A stretch of 43,443 nucleotides of DNA from Actinomyces timonensis DSM 23838 (GTDB lineage: Bacteria; Actinomycetota; Actinomycetes; Actinomycetales; Actinomycetaceae): contig NZ_JH806632.1 in assembly GCF_000295095.1 (NCBI RefSeq), positions 941,393-984,835 on the forward strand, written 5' to 3'. The position numbers and the translations under genes are program-made. A model generated the notes under the pieces. That model did not search any database. It was not told the DNA's origin and saw only the letters and a list, made by a program, of their open reading frames with translations. The first letter of the stretch is position 1. Each line of letters begins with the position of its first letter. Of this stretch, positions 14,848 to 23,108 are shown in pieces.

Positions 14848-16149
14848 TCAGGACAGGTGGGTGAGGGCGTGGTTCATACGGTCGCGCTTGGTGCGCAGGT
14901 AGGCGAGGTTCTGGGGGCGGGCGGGGATCTCCAGGGGCTCGGCGCCCACGACGTCGATCCCGGCGCGGCGCATCGCCTCGACCTTGAGGGGGTTATTGGT
15001 GAGCAGGCGGACGCGGCGCAGCCCGAGCTCGGCGAGGATGTCGGCTGCGTCGCGCCACTCGCGGGCCTCGCCGGGCAGGCCGAGGAGCTCGTTGGCCTCC
15101 ACCGTGTCCGCGCCCTGGGACTGGAGGTGGTAGGCGCGCAGCTTGTTGACCAGGCCGATGCCGCGCCCCTCGTGGCCGCGCAGGTAGATGACGGCGCCGC
15201 CCTCGGCCTGGACGCGGGCCATGGCGGCGTCGAGCTGCTGGCCGCAGTCGCAGCGGTGGGAGCCGAAGACGTCGCCGGTGAGGCACTCGGAGTGGAGGCG
15301 CACGAGCGGCACGGGGGCGGGGCGGGTGCCGGGGGCCGACAGGCTCAGGTGCTCGGTGGGACCCGCCTGGCCGACGCCGTCGGCCGGGCCCACACCACTG
15401 GCCGGGCCGCCCGCGCGGGCGCGGCTCCAGGCGATGGCCTCGAAGACGCCCCGGTCAGTGGGCAGCTCGACGGGCTCGCTGCGCTGGAAGGAGGCGAGGG
15501 AGCGCAGGCAGGCGGCGAGGCGGTCGATGGCGAGGTGGGCCAGGCCGTGCTCGGCGCAGAAGGCGCGCAGGGAGTCGGCGCGCATAAGGGCACCGGCGTC
15601 GTCGACGATCTCGCCGATGGCGGCCACGGGGGCCAGCCCGGCCAGGCGGCACAGGTCCACGGCGGCCTCGGTGTGGCCGGGGCGCTCCAGCACTCCGCCC
15701 TCACGGGCGATGAGGGGCAGGACGTGGCCGGGGCGGCGCAGGCTCGTCGCGGTGGTGTCCGGGCTGGCCAGGAGGCGGATGGTACGGGCGCGGTCGGCGG
15801 CGCTGATGCCGGTGGTCACGCCGGTGGCGGCGTCGCAGCTGACCGTGTAGGCGGTGCCGCGGGGGTCCTGGTTGTCGGGAACCATGAGGTCGAGGCCGAG
15901 GCGCCGCGCGCGCCGGCGGGTCATTGGGGCGCAGATGTAGCCGGAGGTGTGGCGCACGAGGAACCCGAGGGTCTCGCTGGTCAGCAGGCTCCCGGCGGCG
16001 ATGAGGTCGCCCTCGTTCTCGCGGTCGGCGTCGTCGGTGACGACGATGGGGCGGCCGGCGGCGAGCCGCTCGACGGCGCGGGCGACGTCGTCGAACTCCG
16101 CGGGGATGGCCGGGAACGCTGGGAGCACTGGCAATGCAAGGGCGCTCAT
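14848..16149 (-). CDS. ribBA: Bifunctional DHBP synthase / GTP cyclohydrolase II
   Basis: 433 aa. N-terminal 3,4-dihydroxy-2-butanone 4-phosphate synthase domain ([49 protein letters not shown]) to about residue 210, then GTP cyclohydrolase II ([24 protein letters not shown] zinc site, [28 protein letters not shown]). It supplies both riboflavin precursors. An Ala/Gly/Pro-rich insert of about 30 residues separates the domains ([18 protein letters not shown]). ATG 16149 overlaps the ribE stop in ATGA; the longer upstream frame runs out of phase through ribE and ribD and is rejected. Confidence 0.96.
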   Translation of the reverse strand: MSALALPVLPAFPAIPAEFDDVARAVERLAAGRPIVVTDDADRENEGDLIAAGSLLTSETLGFLVRHTSGYICAPMTRRRARRLGLDLMVPDNQDPRGTAYTVSCDAATGVTTGISAADRARTIRLLASPDTTATSLRRPGHVLPLIAREGGVLERPGHTEAAVDLCRLAGLAPVAAIGEIVDDAGALMRADSLRAFCAEHGLAHLAIDRLAACLRSLASFQRSEPVELPTDRGVFEAIAWSRARAGGPASGVGPADGVGQAGPTEHLSLSAPGTRPAPVPLVRLHSECLTGDVFGSHRCDCGQQLDAAMARVQAEGGAVIYLRGHEGRGIGLVNKLRAYHLQSQGADTVEANELLGLPGEAREWRDAADILAELGLRRVRLLTNNPLKVEAMRRAGIDVVGAEPLEIPARPQNLAYLRTKRDRMNHALTHLS

Positions 16150-16841
16150 GCGGGCTCCCCCTCCGGGGTGGCGGAGGCGGCGGAGACGTCGAGGAGCCGG
16201 GCGACGTACTTGGCCAGGACGTCGGTCTCGAGGTTGACGCGGGTGCCCACGCCGGCCTCGCCGAGGGTGGTGGTGGCGAGCGTGGCGGGGATGAGGCCGA
16301 CCTCGAACCAGGGGTCCCGCTCGCCGGCGGGGCTGGTGGCGGTGACGGTGAGGGAGACGCCGTCGACGGCGATGGAGCCCTTGGCGGCGACCTGCCCGGC
16401 CAGCGGCGCGGGGAGCGAGACGCGCATGAGCGTCCACCCGCCCTGGTCGGTGACAGCCAGGACGGTGCCGGTGGCGTCGACGTGGCCCTGGACGATGTGG
16501 CCGTCGAGGCGGCCACCCGCGGGGACGCAGCGCTCCAGGTTGACGCGGCTGCCGACGGCGAGCGCCCCGAGGCTGGTGCGCTGGAGGGTCTCGCCCATGA
16601 GGTCGGCGGCGAAGGCGCCGGGGGTGTCGGGGACGGCGGGGTCGGCCTCGGCGGGAGTCGCGCCGTCCGCGGGGGCGAGCGGGGTGGCGGTCAGGCACAC
16701 CCCGTTGATGGCGAGGGAGCCGCCGTCGGGGAGGTCGGCGATGAGGTCGCCCGCGTCGATGACGAGGCGGGTGACGCCGGGGCGGTCGGTGGGCGCGATG
16801 CTGAGCACGGTGCCGGCTCTCGCGACGATGCCTGTGAACAT
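16146..16841 (-). CDS. ribE: Riboflavin synthase alpha subunit
   Basis: 231 aa from ATG 16841, which gives the canonical MFTGIV start and follows AGGAAGG. Two lumazine-binding repeats: SLAINGVCLTA in the first and SIAVDGVSLTV in the second, with VNLERC and GHIVQGHVDATGTV between. Dismutates two lumazines into riboflavin. A roughly 25-residue Ala/Pro/Asp-rich insertion in the first repeat (after LTATPLAPADGATPAEADP) is longer than usual. Start at 16865 would add eight residues overlapping ribD and is less likely. Overlaps ribBA by four bases. Confidence 0.95.
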   Translation of the reverse strand: MFTGIVARAGTVLSIAPTDRPGVTRLVIDAGDLIADLPDGGSLAINGVCLTATPLAPADGATPAEADPAVPDTPGAFAADLMGETLQRTSLGALAVGSRVNLERCVPAGGRLDGHIVQGHVDATGTVLAVTDQGGWTLMRVSLPAPLAGQVAAKGSIAVDGVSLTVTATSPAGERDPWFEVGLIPATLATTTLGEAGVGTRVNLETDVLAKYVARLLDVSAASATPEGEPA

Positions 16842-16861
16842 GGTGGTCCTTCCTGGTGGGG

Positions 16862-17932
16862 TCACTGGTGGCGTGGGGAGGCGGTGTAGCGGGCGACGAT
16901 GTCCTCGCCGAGGAGGGCGGGCGGGCCGTCGGGGTGGAAGCGGTGGGCGTCGGCCAGGGTGGCGATGCCGAGGTCGCCGACGGCGCCGCGGCCGGCCCCG
17001 AGGAGGAGGGGCGCGATGTGGGCGACGAGCTCGTCAACGAGGTCGGCGGCGAGGAAGGCGGTGAGCACGGTGGCGCCGCCCTCGATGAGGACGTGCCCGA
17101 TGCCGCGCTCGGCGAGGATGGCGAGGGCCTCGTGGGGGTCATGGGTGGGCAGGTGGAGCCAGTTGTCGTCGGCGCGCAGGGCGGCGGTGGCGGGGATGGG
17201 GGTGAGGCCCATGACGCAGCGCAGGGGCTGGCGGGCGGCGTCGTCGGTGCGGGCGGTGAGGCGGGGGTTGTCGGCGGCGAGGGTGCCTGAGCCGACGAGG
17301 ATGGCGTCCACCCGGGAGCGCAGGTCGTGGCCGGAGGCGCGGGCGGCGGGGCCGGTGATCCATTGGCTACTTCCGTCGGCGGCGGCGATGCGGCCGTCGA
17401 GGGTCATGGCGGTCTTGGCGGTGATGAAGGGGCGGTGGGCCTGGGCGCACTCGAGCCAGCGGGCGTTGAGGGCGACGGCCTCGTCGGCGAGGAGCCCGCT
17501 GCGGACGTCGACGCCGGCGGCGCGCAGGGTGGCGGCCCCGCCCGCGGCGGTGGGGTTGGGGTCGTCGATGGCGTGGATGACGCGGGGGATGCCGGCGTCG
17601 ATGATGGTCTGGGCGCAGGGCGGGGTGCGGCCGGTGTGGCTGCAGGGCTCGAGGGTGACGAGGAGGTCGGCGCGGGTGAGGTCGGCTCCGGCGCGGCGGG
17701 CGGCGGCGATGGCGTCGGCCTCGGCGTGGGGCGTGCCGGCGCCGCGGTGGTGGCCGACGGCGATGATCTCGCCGTCGATGAGGATGGCGGCGCCGACGAG
17801 GGGGTTTGCTCCCCGGGGGCCGCGGCGGGCGGCGTCGAGGGCCTGTGCCATGGCGGCGCGCTCAGCGGGGGCCCACGCGGGGCTGCTTGGCACGGCGGCG
17901 CCCTGGCTGGCGGCGCGGTTCTCGCTGCCCAT
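16862..17932 (-). CDS. ribD: Bifunctional diaminohydroxyphosphoribosylaminopyrimidine deaminase / reductase
   Basis: 356 aa. N-terminal zinc deaminase: GTPHAEADAI and EPCSHTGRTPPC supply His and two Cys ligands and the catalytic Glu. C-terminal NADPH reductase: KTAMTLDGRIAAADGSSQWITG, DAILVGSGTLAADNPRLTAR and HVLIEGGATVLTAFL. Catalyses steps two and three of riboflavin synthesis. ATG 17932 is preceded by AGAGGAG. First gene of the rib operon, about 110 bases downstream of an FMN riboswitch. Confidence 0.96.
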   Translation of the reverse strand: MGSENRAASQGAAVPSSPAWAPAERAAMAQALDAARRGPRGANPLVGAAILIDGEIIAVGHHRGAGTPHAEADAIAAARRAGADLTRADLLVTLEPCSHTGRTPPCAQTIIDAGIPRVIHAIDDPNPTAAGGAATLRAAGVDVRSGLLADEAVALNARWLECAQAHRPFITAKTAMTLDGRIAAADGSSQWITGPAARASGHDLRSRVDAILVGSGTLAADNPRLTARTDDAARQPLRCVMGLTPIPATAALRADDNWLHLPTHDPHEALAILAERGIGHVLIEGGATVLTAFLAADLVDELVAHIAPLLLGAGRGAVGDLGIATLADAHRFHPDGPPALLGEDIVARYTASPRHQ

Positions 17933-18039
17933 CTCTTGCTCCTCTTGCCGGCTATGGGCCCGAGGGGAGGGGAGCGCGCGCTACGCGTGCGGCGCTGGGA
18001 CGGCGGCCCCGGATGGAGGCTCGACGGCCAGCGCGCGCA

Positions 18040-18175
18040 TGTTCCCTCCCATCCAGACTTTGACTGTCGGCTCTGGAGTTCCACCAGATCAACCGGTTGC
18101 CGAGCGGGCTCGGCCACCGGGTCGCGGGCTGTAACCGCCGGTACGGAATCTCACCGTCCCCGGGACATGACGCGA
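18040..18175 (-). promoter_or_regulatory. FMN riboswitch (RFN element) of the rib operon
   Basis: Minus strand shows the conserved RFN blocks in order: CGGTGAGATTCCGTACCGGC, GGTTACAGCCCGCGA, a variable GGCCGAG...CTCGG stem, GGTTGATCTGGTGGAACTCC, AGCCGACAGTCAAAGTCTGG, ATGGGAGGGAAC. It would shut down ribD-ribE-ribBA-ribH when FMN is plentiful, by termination or by masking the ribD ribosome site about 100 bases on. Confidence 0.95.
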
Positions 18176-18267
18176 GCAGTCTGCCACAGGAGGTGGACTC
18201 GCACCAGGGGTTTTGAGAAGGGTGGAGGGGGTGGCGTGGACGAGCACGGCAGGTTCCGCCACCAAGG

Positions 18268-18398
18268 TGGCCAGCTTTGAGGATTGCTCGCGCCTCCGGC
18301 GCCCTCTCTGCCCGCGCCAGCGACAGCCCCACACCTCTGACCAGGGCGAATCCACGAGACGACATCGCGTCAGCAAAAGGAATCCTCAAACCTGGCCA
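18268..18398. repeat. Element B: 131-bp element upstream of the rib riboswitch
   Basis: Ends TGGCCAGCTTTGAGGATT (18268-18285) and AATCCTCAAACCTGGCCA (18381-18398) are inverted repeats with one mismatch. Same length and clearly related sequence to element A, in the opposite orientation. The two copies bracket the rib operon and its riboswitch. No ORF inside. Confidence 0.75.
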
Positions 18399-18417
18399 TC
18401 CTGGCGCGCAAGACCCA

Positions 18418-18615
18418 TCAGCCCCAGGCGTCTGACTCCCAGTCGGCGAACTCAGCGAGGTAGGGCTCGTCCGGCGGGTTCGCCGCGATCGATGCCTTGA
18501 GTCCCAGCATCATGCGCTCCAAGGCGGGGATCGCTTGGGCGGAGTGCTCGGACGGCCGAACCGAGTCGGAAGGGGACGGGAGCATGGGCCAAGGATGCCG
18601 CATCCAAGCTCGCAC
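18418..18615 (-). CDS. Small hypothetical protein, possibly a gene remnant
   Basis: 65 aa from GTG 18615; the C-terminal half (PALERMMLGLKASIAANPPDEPYLAEFADWESDAWG) has normal GC3 and an acidic, Trp-containing end. I do not recognise the family. A second frame starting at ATG 18634 (MTISTLRASLDAASLAHAPVPF) looks like a better N-terminus but runs out of phase, so this may be a frameshifted gene. It sits next to element B and the CGAGATCG array, and no ribosome site is evident. Confidence 0.35.
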   Translation of the reverse strand: MRAWMRHPWPMLPSPSDSVRPSEHSAQAIPALERMMLGLKASIAANPPDEPYLAEFADWESDAWG

Positions 18616-18622
18616 GGAGCGT

Positions 18623-18691
18623 CGAGATCGTCACTTTGGTGCCGAGATCGGTGGGTAAGGGTACGAAGTCGGCACCGAAGGGACGATCTCG
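18623..18691. repeat. Second phased CGAGATCG array, upstream of the helicase gene
   Basis: CGAGATCG at 18623 and 18643, CGAAGTCG at 18664, and the inverse CGATCTCG at 18684: spacing 20, 21, 20. GGTGCCGA (18639-18646) and TCGGCACC (18669-18676) also form an inverted repeat. Same motif and period as the array at 7421-7628. It ends about 50 bases before the helicase start at 18743. Confidence 0.6.
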
Positions 18692-18742
18692 GCGAACTGG
18701 TGGGCGGGAGGGAGGGGCACCAGGCTGCGGCAGACTGGGACG

Positions 18743-21364
18743 GTGAGTCCTGAGCCGTCCGCCGAGCCCGCCGAGCAGGCATCTGCCGCCGCGCCCTCTA
18801 CGCGCCCGGCGCCTGGCATCACCTCCACCACGCCCTCACCCGCGCAGGACCTCACCGCCCTCCTGGAGACCATCGGCGCGCGGGGCGAGCGGCTCATCCA
18901 CCTCGAGCGCACGCCCGCGCGCCCGGCCCGCCACGCAGACTGGCCCGACTGGGCCGACCCCGCGCTCGTCGCCGCCCTGGCAGCCTCCGGCATCCCCCAG
19001 CCCTGGACCCACCAGGCCCAGGCCGCCGACGCCCTCCACAGCGGCCACCACACCGTCATCGCCACCGGCACCGGCTCCGGCAAGTCGCTCGCCACCTGGC
19101 TCCCCGCCGTCTCCGACATCCTCGCCGCCCAGCGCGACGCCCACGCCTCCGGCACCGGCCACCGCATCTCCGCCCACGGCCGCCGCCCCACCACCCTCTA
19201 CCTCGCCCCCACCAAGGCCCTCGCCGCCGACCAGGCCGCCGCCCTCGACCGCCTCGCCGACCGCATCGACGCAGCCCAGGCCCCAGACGCCCCCATCTCC
19301 CCCACCCCGCCCCTCACCCTGCGCACCGGCACCTGCGACGGGGACACGCCCCTGCCCGAGCGCGACTGGGCCCGCGCCCACGCCGACATCATCCTGACCA
19401 ACCCCGACTTCCTCCACTTCTCCCTCCTGCCCGGCCACGAGCGCTGGACCCGCTTCCTGCGCTCCCTGCGCTACGTCGTCGTCGACGAGTGCCACGCCTA
19501 CCGAGGCGTCCTCGGCGCGCATGTCGCCCTCGTCCTGCGCCGCCTCCTGCGCCTCGCCCGCCGCCTGAGCCCCGACTCCCCCGGCCCCACCGTCCTGTGC
19601 GCCTCGGCCACCGCCGCCGAGCCCGCCCTCACCGCAGCGCGCCTCATCGGGGCCCCGCCCAGCGCCGTCGTCGCCATCACCGACGACGGCGCCCCCGCTG
19701 GCGAGCGCTCCCTCGCCCTCTGGCAGCCCGCCCTCACCGACCCCTGGGCGGCCGCGCCCGCCGCACCGGAAGCCGACGAGCCCAGCGCCGCTCCCGACCC
19801 CGACACCCCCGATGAGCCCTCGCCCCGCCGCTCGGCCACCGCCGAGGCCGCCGAGATCCTCGTCGACCTCCTCAGCGCCGGTGCCCAGGCCCTCGTCTTC
19901 GTGCGCTCGCGCCGCTCCGCGGAGGTCGTCGCCGAGCACGCCCGCCACATCCTCACCCGCTCCGGCCCGCCCCTGTCCCAGCTGGCCGACGCCGTCGCCG
20001 CCTACCGGGGCGGGTACCTCCCCGAGGAGCGCCGCGCCCTCGAATCCGACCTGCGCCACGGGCGCCTGCGCGCCCTGGCCACCACCAACGCCCTCGAGCT
20101 CGGCATCGACGTCACCGGGCTCGACGCCGTCATCATCGCCGGGTGGCCCGGCACCCGCGTCTCTCTCGGCCAGCAGGCCGGGCGCGCCGGACGCGCGGGC
20201 AGCCCCGGCGTCGCCGTCCTCATCGCCTCCGACAACCCCCTCGACGCCTACCTCGTCCACCACCCCGAAGACGTGTTCGCCGCTCCCGAGGCCACCGTCT
20301 TCGACCCCGCCAACCCCTACGTCCTCGCCCCGCACCTGTGCGCCGCCGCCTCCGAATCGCCCCTGCGCCAGGCCGACCTCGAGCTCTTCGGCCTCCCGGA
20401 CGACGCCCTCCTGGCCGACCTCGCCGAGCGCGGGGCCCTGCGCCGCCGTCCCACCGGCTGGTTCTGGAACGCCTCCCTGCCCGGCCGCCCCCAGGACCTC
20501 ACCACTCTGCGCGGCGACGGCCCGCCCGACGTGCCTATCGTCGAGTCTGGCTCCGGCACGGTCATCGGCACCGCCCCCGGTGCCAGCGCCGACTCCTCCC
20601 TCCACGCCGGCGCCGTCTACATGCACCAGGGGCGCGCCTACGTCGTCGACGAGCTCACCGAGGAGGCCGCCATCGTCACCCCGCGCCTGGCGGTGGGGTA
20701 CCGGACGCGCGCCCGCGAGCGCTCCAGCGTGCGCATCCTCGCCGAGCGCCAGGCCGAGCCCTGGGCGGACGGCGTCACCTGGAGCCTGGGCAGCGTGGAG
20801 GTCACCAGCCAGGTCACCGGCTACACCAAGCTCGCCCTGCCCAGTATGGAGGTCGTCTCCCAGCACCCCCTGGACATGCCCGAGCGCGTCCTGCCCACCG
20901 CCGCCGTCTGGTGGACGCTCCCACCGGAGGCCTGCGAGGCCGCGGGCGTCGCCCCCGCCCAGCTGCCGGGCGCGCTGCACGCCGCCGAGCACGCCTCGAT
21001 CGGAATCCTCCCCCTCCTGGCAACCTGCGACCGCTGGGACATCGGCGGGCTGTCCACCGCCCTGCACCCCCAGACCATGCGGCCCACCGTCTTCGTCCAC
21101 GACGGCGCCGCGGGGGGCGCGGGCTTCGTCGAGCGCGGGCACCGGGCCGGAGCGCGCTGGCTCCAGGCCACGCTCGACGTCATCACCGAGTGCCGCTGCG
21201 CCTCGGGGTGCCCCAGCTGCATCCAGTCACCCAAATGCGGCAACAACAATGAGCCCCTCGACAAGCCCGGTGCCATCGCCCTGCTGCGCCTGCTCGTCCA
21301 GGCCGCGCGCTCGGCACGCTCAGCCCCGCCAGCCCCTTACCCTGACACGGCGTCAGGGGGCTAG
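18743..21364 (+). CDS. DEAD/DEAH-box helicase with C-terminal zinc-binding DUF1998-like domain (MrfA/YprA-like)
   Basis: 873 aa. SF2 motifs: Q-type WTHQAQAADAL, Walker A ATGTGSGKS (about residues 107-115), TKALAADQ, DECH near residue 248 (VVVDECHAYRG), LCASATAAEP, then helicase C with TNALELGIDVTGLDAVIIAGWPGT and QQAGRAGR. The C-terminus has CRCASGCPSCIQSPKCG, a four-cysteine metal site typical of YprA/MrfA and Hrq1 proteins, implicated in mitomycin-type crosslink repair in Bacillus. No MrfB exonuclease gene is adjacent. GTG start at 18743 without clear Shine-Dalgarno. A very Ala/Pro/Ser-rich 50-residue N-terminal leader precedes the domain. Confidence 0.88.
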   Translation: MSPEPSAEPAEQASAAAPSTRPAPGITSTTPSPAQDLTALLETIGARGERLIHLERTPARPARHADWPDWADPALVAALAASGIPQPWTHQAQAADALHSGHHTVIATGTGSGKSLATWLPAVSDILAAQRDAHASGTGHRISAHGRRPTTLYLAPTKALAADQAAALDRLADRIDAAQAPDAPISPTPPLTLRTGTCDGDTPLPERDWARAHADIILTNPDFLHFSLLPGHERWTRFLRSLRYVVVDECHAYRGVLGAHVALVLRRLLRLARRLSPDSPGPTVLCASATAAEPALTAARLIGAPPSAVVAITDDGAPAGERSLALWQPALTDPWAAAPAAPEADEPSAAPDPDTPDEPSPRRSATAEAAEILVDLLSAGAQALVFVRSRRSAEVVAEHARHILTRSGPPLSQLADAVAAYRGGYLPEERRALESDLRHGRLRALATTNALELGIDVTGLDAVIIAGWPGTRVSLGQQAGRAGRAGSPGVAVLIASDNPLDAYLVHHPEDVFAAPEATVFDPANPYVLAPHLCAAASESPLRQADLELFGLPDDALLADLAERGALRRRPTGWFWNASLPGRPQDLTTLRGDGPPDVPIVESGSGTVIGTAPGASADSSLHAGAVYMHQGRAYVVDELTEEAAIVTPRLAVGYRTRARERSSVRILAERQAEPWADGVTWSLGSVEVTSQVTGYTKLALPSMEVVSQHPLDMPERVLPTAAVWWTLPPEACEAAGVAPAQLPGALHAAEHASIGILPLLATCDRWDIGGLSTALHPQTMRPTVFVHDGAAGGAGFVERGHRAGARWLQATLDVITECRCASGCPSCIQSPKCGNNNEPLDKPGAIALLRLLVQAARSARSAPPAPYPDTASGG

Positions 21365-21374
21365 GCTCACCTGC
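21362..21374 (+). promoter_or_regulatory. -10 element of the ABC exporter pair
   Basis: TAGGCT (21362-21367) includes the TAG stop of the helicase gene; seven bases separate it from ATG 21375. No Shine-Dalgarno. Suggests a leaderless transcript for the exporter. Confidence 0.45.
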
Positions 21375-23108
21375 ATGTTGATACGACTCCTGCGGACGCA
21401 CTTGCGCCCCTACTACGGCCTGCTGGCCTGCGTGCTCGTCCTCGAGTTCGCCCAGGTGATGGCATCCCTCTACCTGCCAACCCTCAACGCGGACATCATC
21501 AACCGCGGCGTGGCCACCGGCGACACCGGCTATATCTGGCGCACCGGTGGCCTCATGCTCGCCGTGAGCGCCGCCCAGGGCGCCTGCACCATGCTCGCCA
21601 CCTACCTGGCGGCGCGCTCGGCCATGGGCCTGGGCCGCGACCTGCGCGCCAAGATCTTCCACCGGGTCGGCTCCTTCTCCGAGAGAGAGGTCTCCGGCTT
21701 CGGCGCGGGCTCCCTCATCACCCGCAACACCAATGACGTCCAGCAGATCCAGATGCTCGTCCTCATGGGCTGCACGATGCTCGTCATGGCGCCGATCATG
21801 GCGGTGGGCGGCATCATCATGGCAGTCACGCGCGCCCCGGGCCTCGCATGGCTCGTCGCGGTGAGCGTGCCGGTGCTGTTGGCGATCGTCGGCCTCATCG
21901 TGCGCCGCATGGTCCCGCTCTTCCGGTCCTACCAGGACCGCCTCGACGGCATCAACCGGGTCCTGCGCGAGCAGCTCACCGGCATCCGCGTCATCCGCGC
22001 CTTCGTGCGCGAGCGCGCCGAGGCCGAGCGCTTCGCCGGCGTCAACCATGACATGGCGTGGGTGGGCGAGCGCGTCGGGCGCCTCTTCATCATCCTGTTC
22101 CCGCTGGTCACACTCGTCCTGGACGTCACGGTCGTGGGCGTCATCTGGTACGGCGGCCACCGCGTGGGCTCGGGCGACGTCGAGGTCGGCACCCTCATCG
22201 CCTTCATGGCCTATCTCATGCAGATCCTCATGGGTATCGTCATGGCCTCCTTCATGACGATGATGATCCCGCGCGCCACCGTCTGCGCCGAGCGCATCAG
22301 TGAGGTCCTGGCCGTCGACCCGTCGCTCACCGTCGCCGAGAGCGCGACCACCTCCTTCCCGGAGCCCGGCGCCGTCGAGCTGCGGGATGTCACCTTCTCC
22401 TACCCTGACGCCGAGGCGGCCGTCCTCACCGGCGTCTCCTTCCGTGTGGCCCCCGGCTCGACGACGGCGATCGTCGGCTCCACCGGTTCGGGCAAGTCCA
22501 CGCTCGTGGCGCTGCTGGCCCGGCTCGTCGACACCACCGACGGCGCGATCCTCATGGGCGGCGTCGACGTGCGCCAGGCCGAGCCCGAGGCGCTGTGGGC
22601 CACCCTCGGCCTGGTCCCCCAGAAGCCGTTCCTCTTCGCCGGGACCGTGGCCACGAACCTGCGCCTCGGCCGTGAGGAGGCCGACGACGACGAGCTGTGG
22701 GCTGCGCTTGAAGTGGCCCAGGCCCGCGACTTCGTGGAGGAGATGGACGGGGGGCTCGAGGCTCCTATCACCCAGGGCGGTACAAACGTCTCGGGCGGGC
22801 AGCGCCAGCGCCTGGCCATCGCCCGCGCCCTCGTGCGCCGCCCGGACATCCTCATCTTCGACGACTCCTTCTCCGCCCTCGACGTGGCCACGGACGCCCG
22901 CCTGCGCACGGCCCTCGCGCCCGCCACCGTGGGGGTGACGAAGATCGTCGTCGCCCAGCGGATCACGACGGTCACCGACGCCGATCAGATCCTCGTGCTC
23001 GACGGCGGGCGCCTCGTCGGCACCGGCACGCACGAGGAGCTGCTGACCACCTGCGAGGTGTACCAGGAGATCGTCTCCTCCCAGCTCGGACAGGAGGTGG
23101 CCGCATGA
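21375..23108 (+). CDS. ABC exporter half-transporter, degenerate-site subunit
   Basis: 577 aa. Six-helix type I exporter membrane domain to about residue 310, then an ATPase domain: Walker A GSTGSGKST near 366, Q-loop LVPQKPFLF, signature VSGGQ near 472, Walker B ILIFDDSFSALD near 495. The catalytic Glu after Walker B is Asp and the H-loop is Gln (AQRITT), so its own Walker site is probably weak. That pattern marks one half of a heterodimer such as TM287/288 or BmrCD. Partner overlaps by four bases (ATGA). Substrate unknown; multidrug or lipid export is typical. Confidence 0.92.
   Translation: MLIRLLRTHLRPYYGLLACVLVLEFAQVMASLYLPTLNADIINRGVATGDTGYIWRTGGLMLAVSAAQGACTMLATYLAARSAMGLGRDLRAKIFHRVGSFSEREVSGFGAGSLITRNTNDVQQIQMLVLMGCTMLVMAPIMAVGGIIMAVTRAPGLAWLVAVSVPVLLAIVGLIVRRMVPLFRSYQDRLDGINRVLREQLTGIRVIRAFVRERAEAERFAGVNHDMAWVGERVGRLFIILFPLVTLVLDVTVVGVIWYGGHRVGSGDVEVGTLIAFMAYLMQILMGIVMASFMTMMIPRATVCAERISEVLAVDPSLTVAESATTSFPEPGAVELRDVTFSYPDAEAAVLTGVSFRVAPGSTTAIVGSTGSGKSTLVALLARLVDTTDGAILMGGVDVRQAEPEALWATLGLVPQKPFLFAGTVATNLRLGREEADDDELWAALEVAQARDFVEEMDGGLEAPITQGGTNVSGGQRQRLAIARALVRRPDILIFDDSFSALDVATDARLRTALAPATVGVTKIVVAQRITTVTDADQILVLDGGRLVGTGTHEELLTTCEVYQEIVSSQLGQEVAA

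Noticed and set aside
16150-17142. N-terminal extension of RibBA in the same frame
   Set aside because: It reads ribE and ribD out of phase and is low complexity; the true start is 16149, overlapping the ribE stop.
18836-21142. 768-aa minus-strand ORF opposite the MrfA-like helicase
   Set aside because: Antisense shadow, Gly/Val/Glu-rich without domains.
19812-21374. Apparent fusion of a Pro/Ser/Arg-rich domain to the first ABC subunit in one long ORF
   Set aside because: The first 521 residues are an out-of-phase reading of the helicase gene; the transporter begins at 21375.
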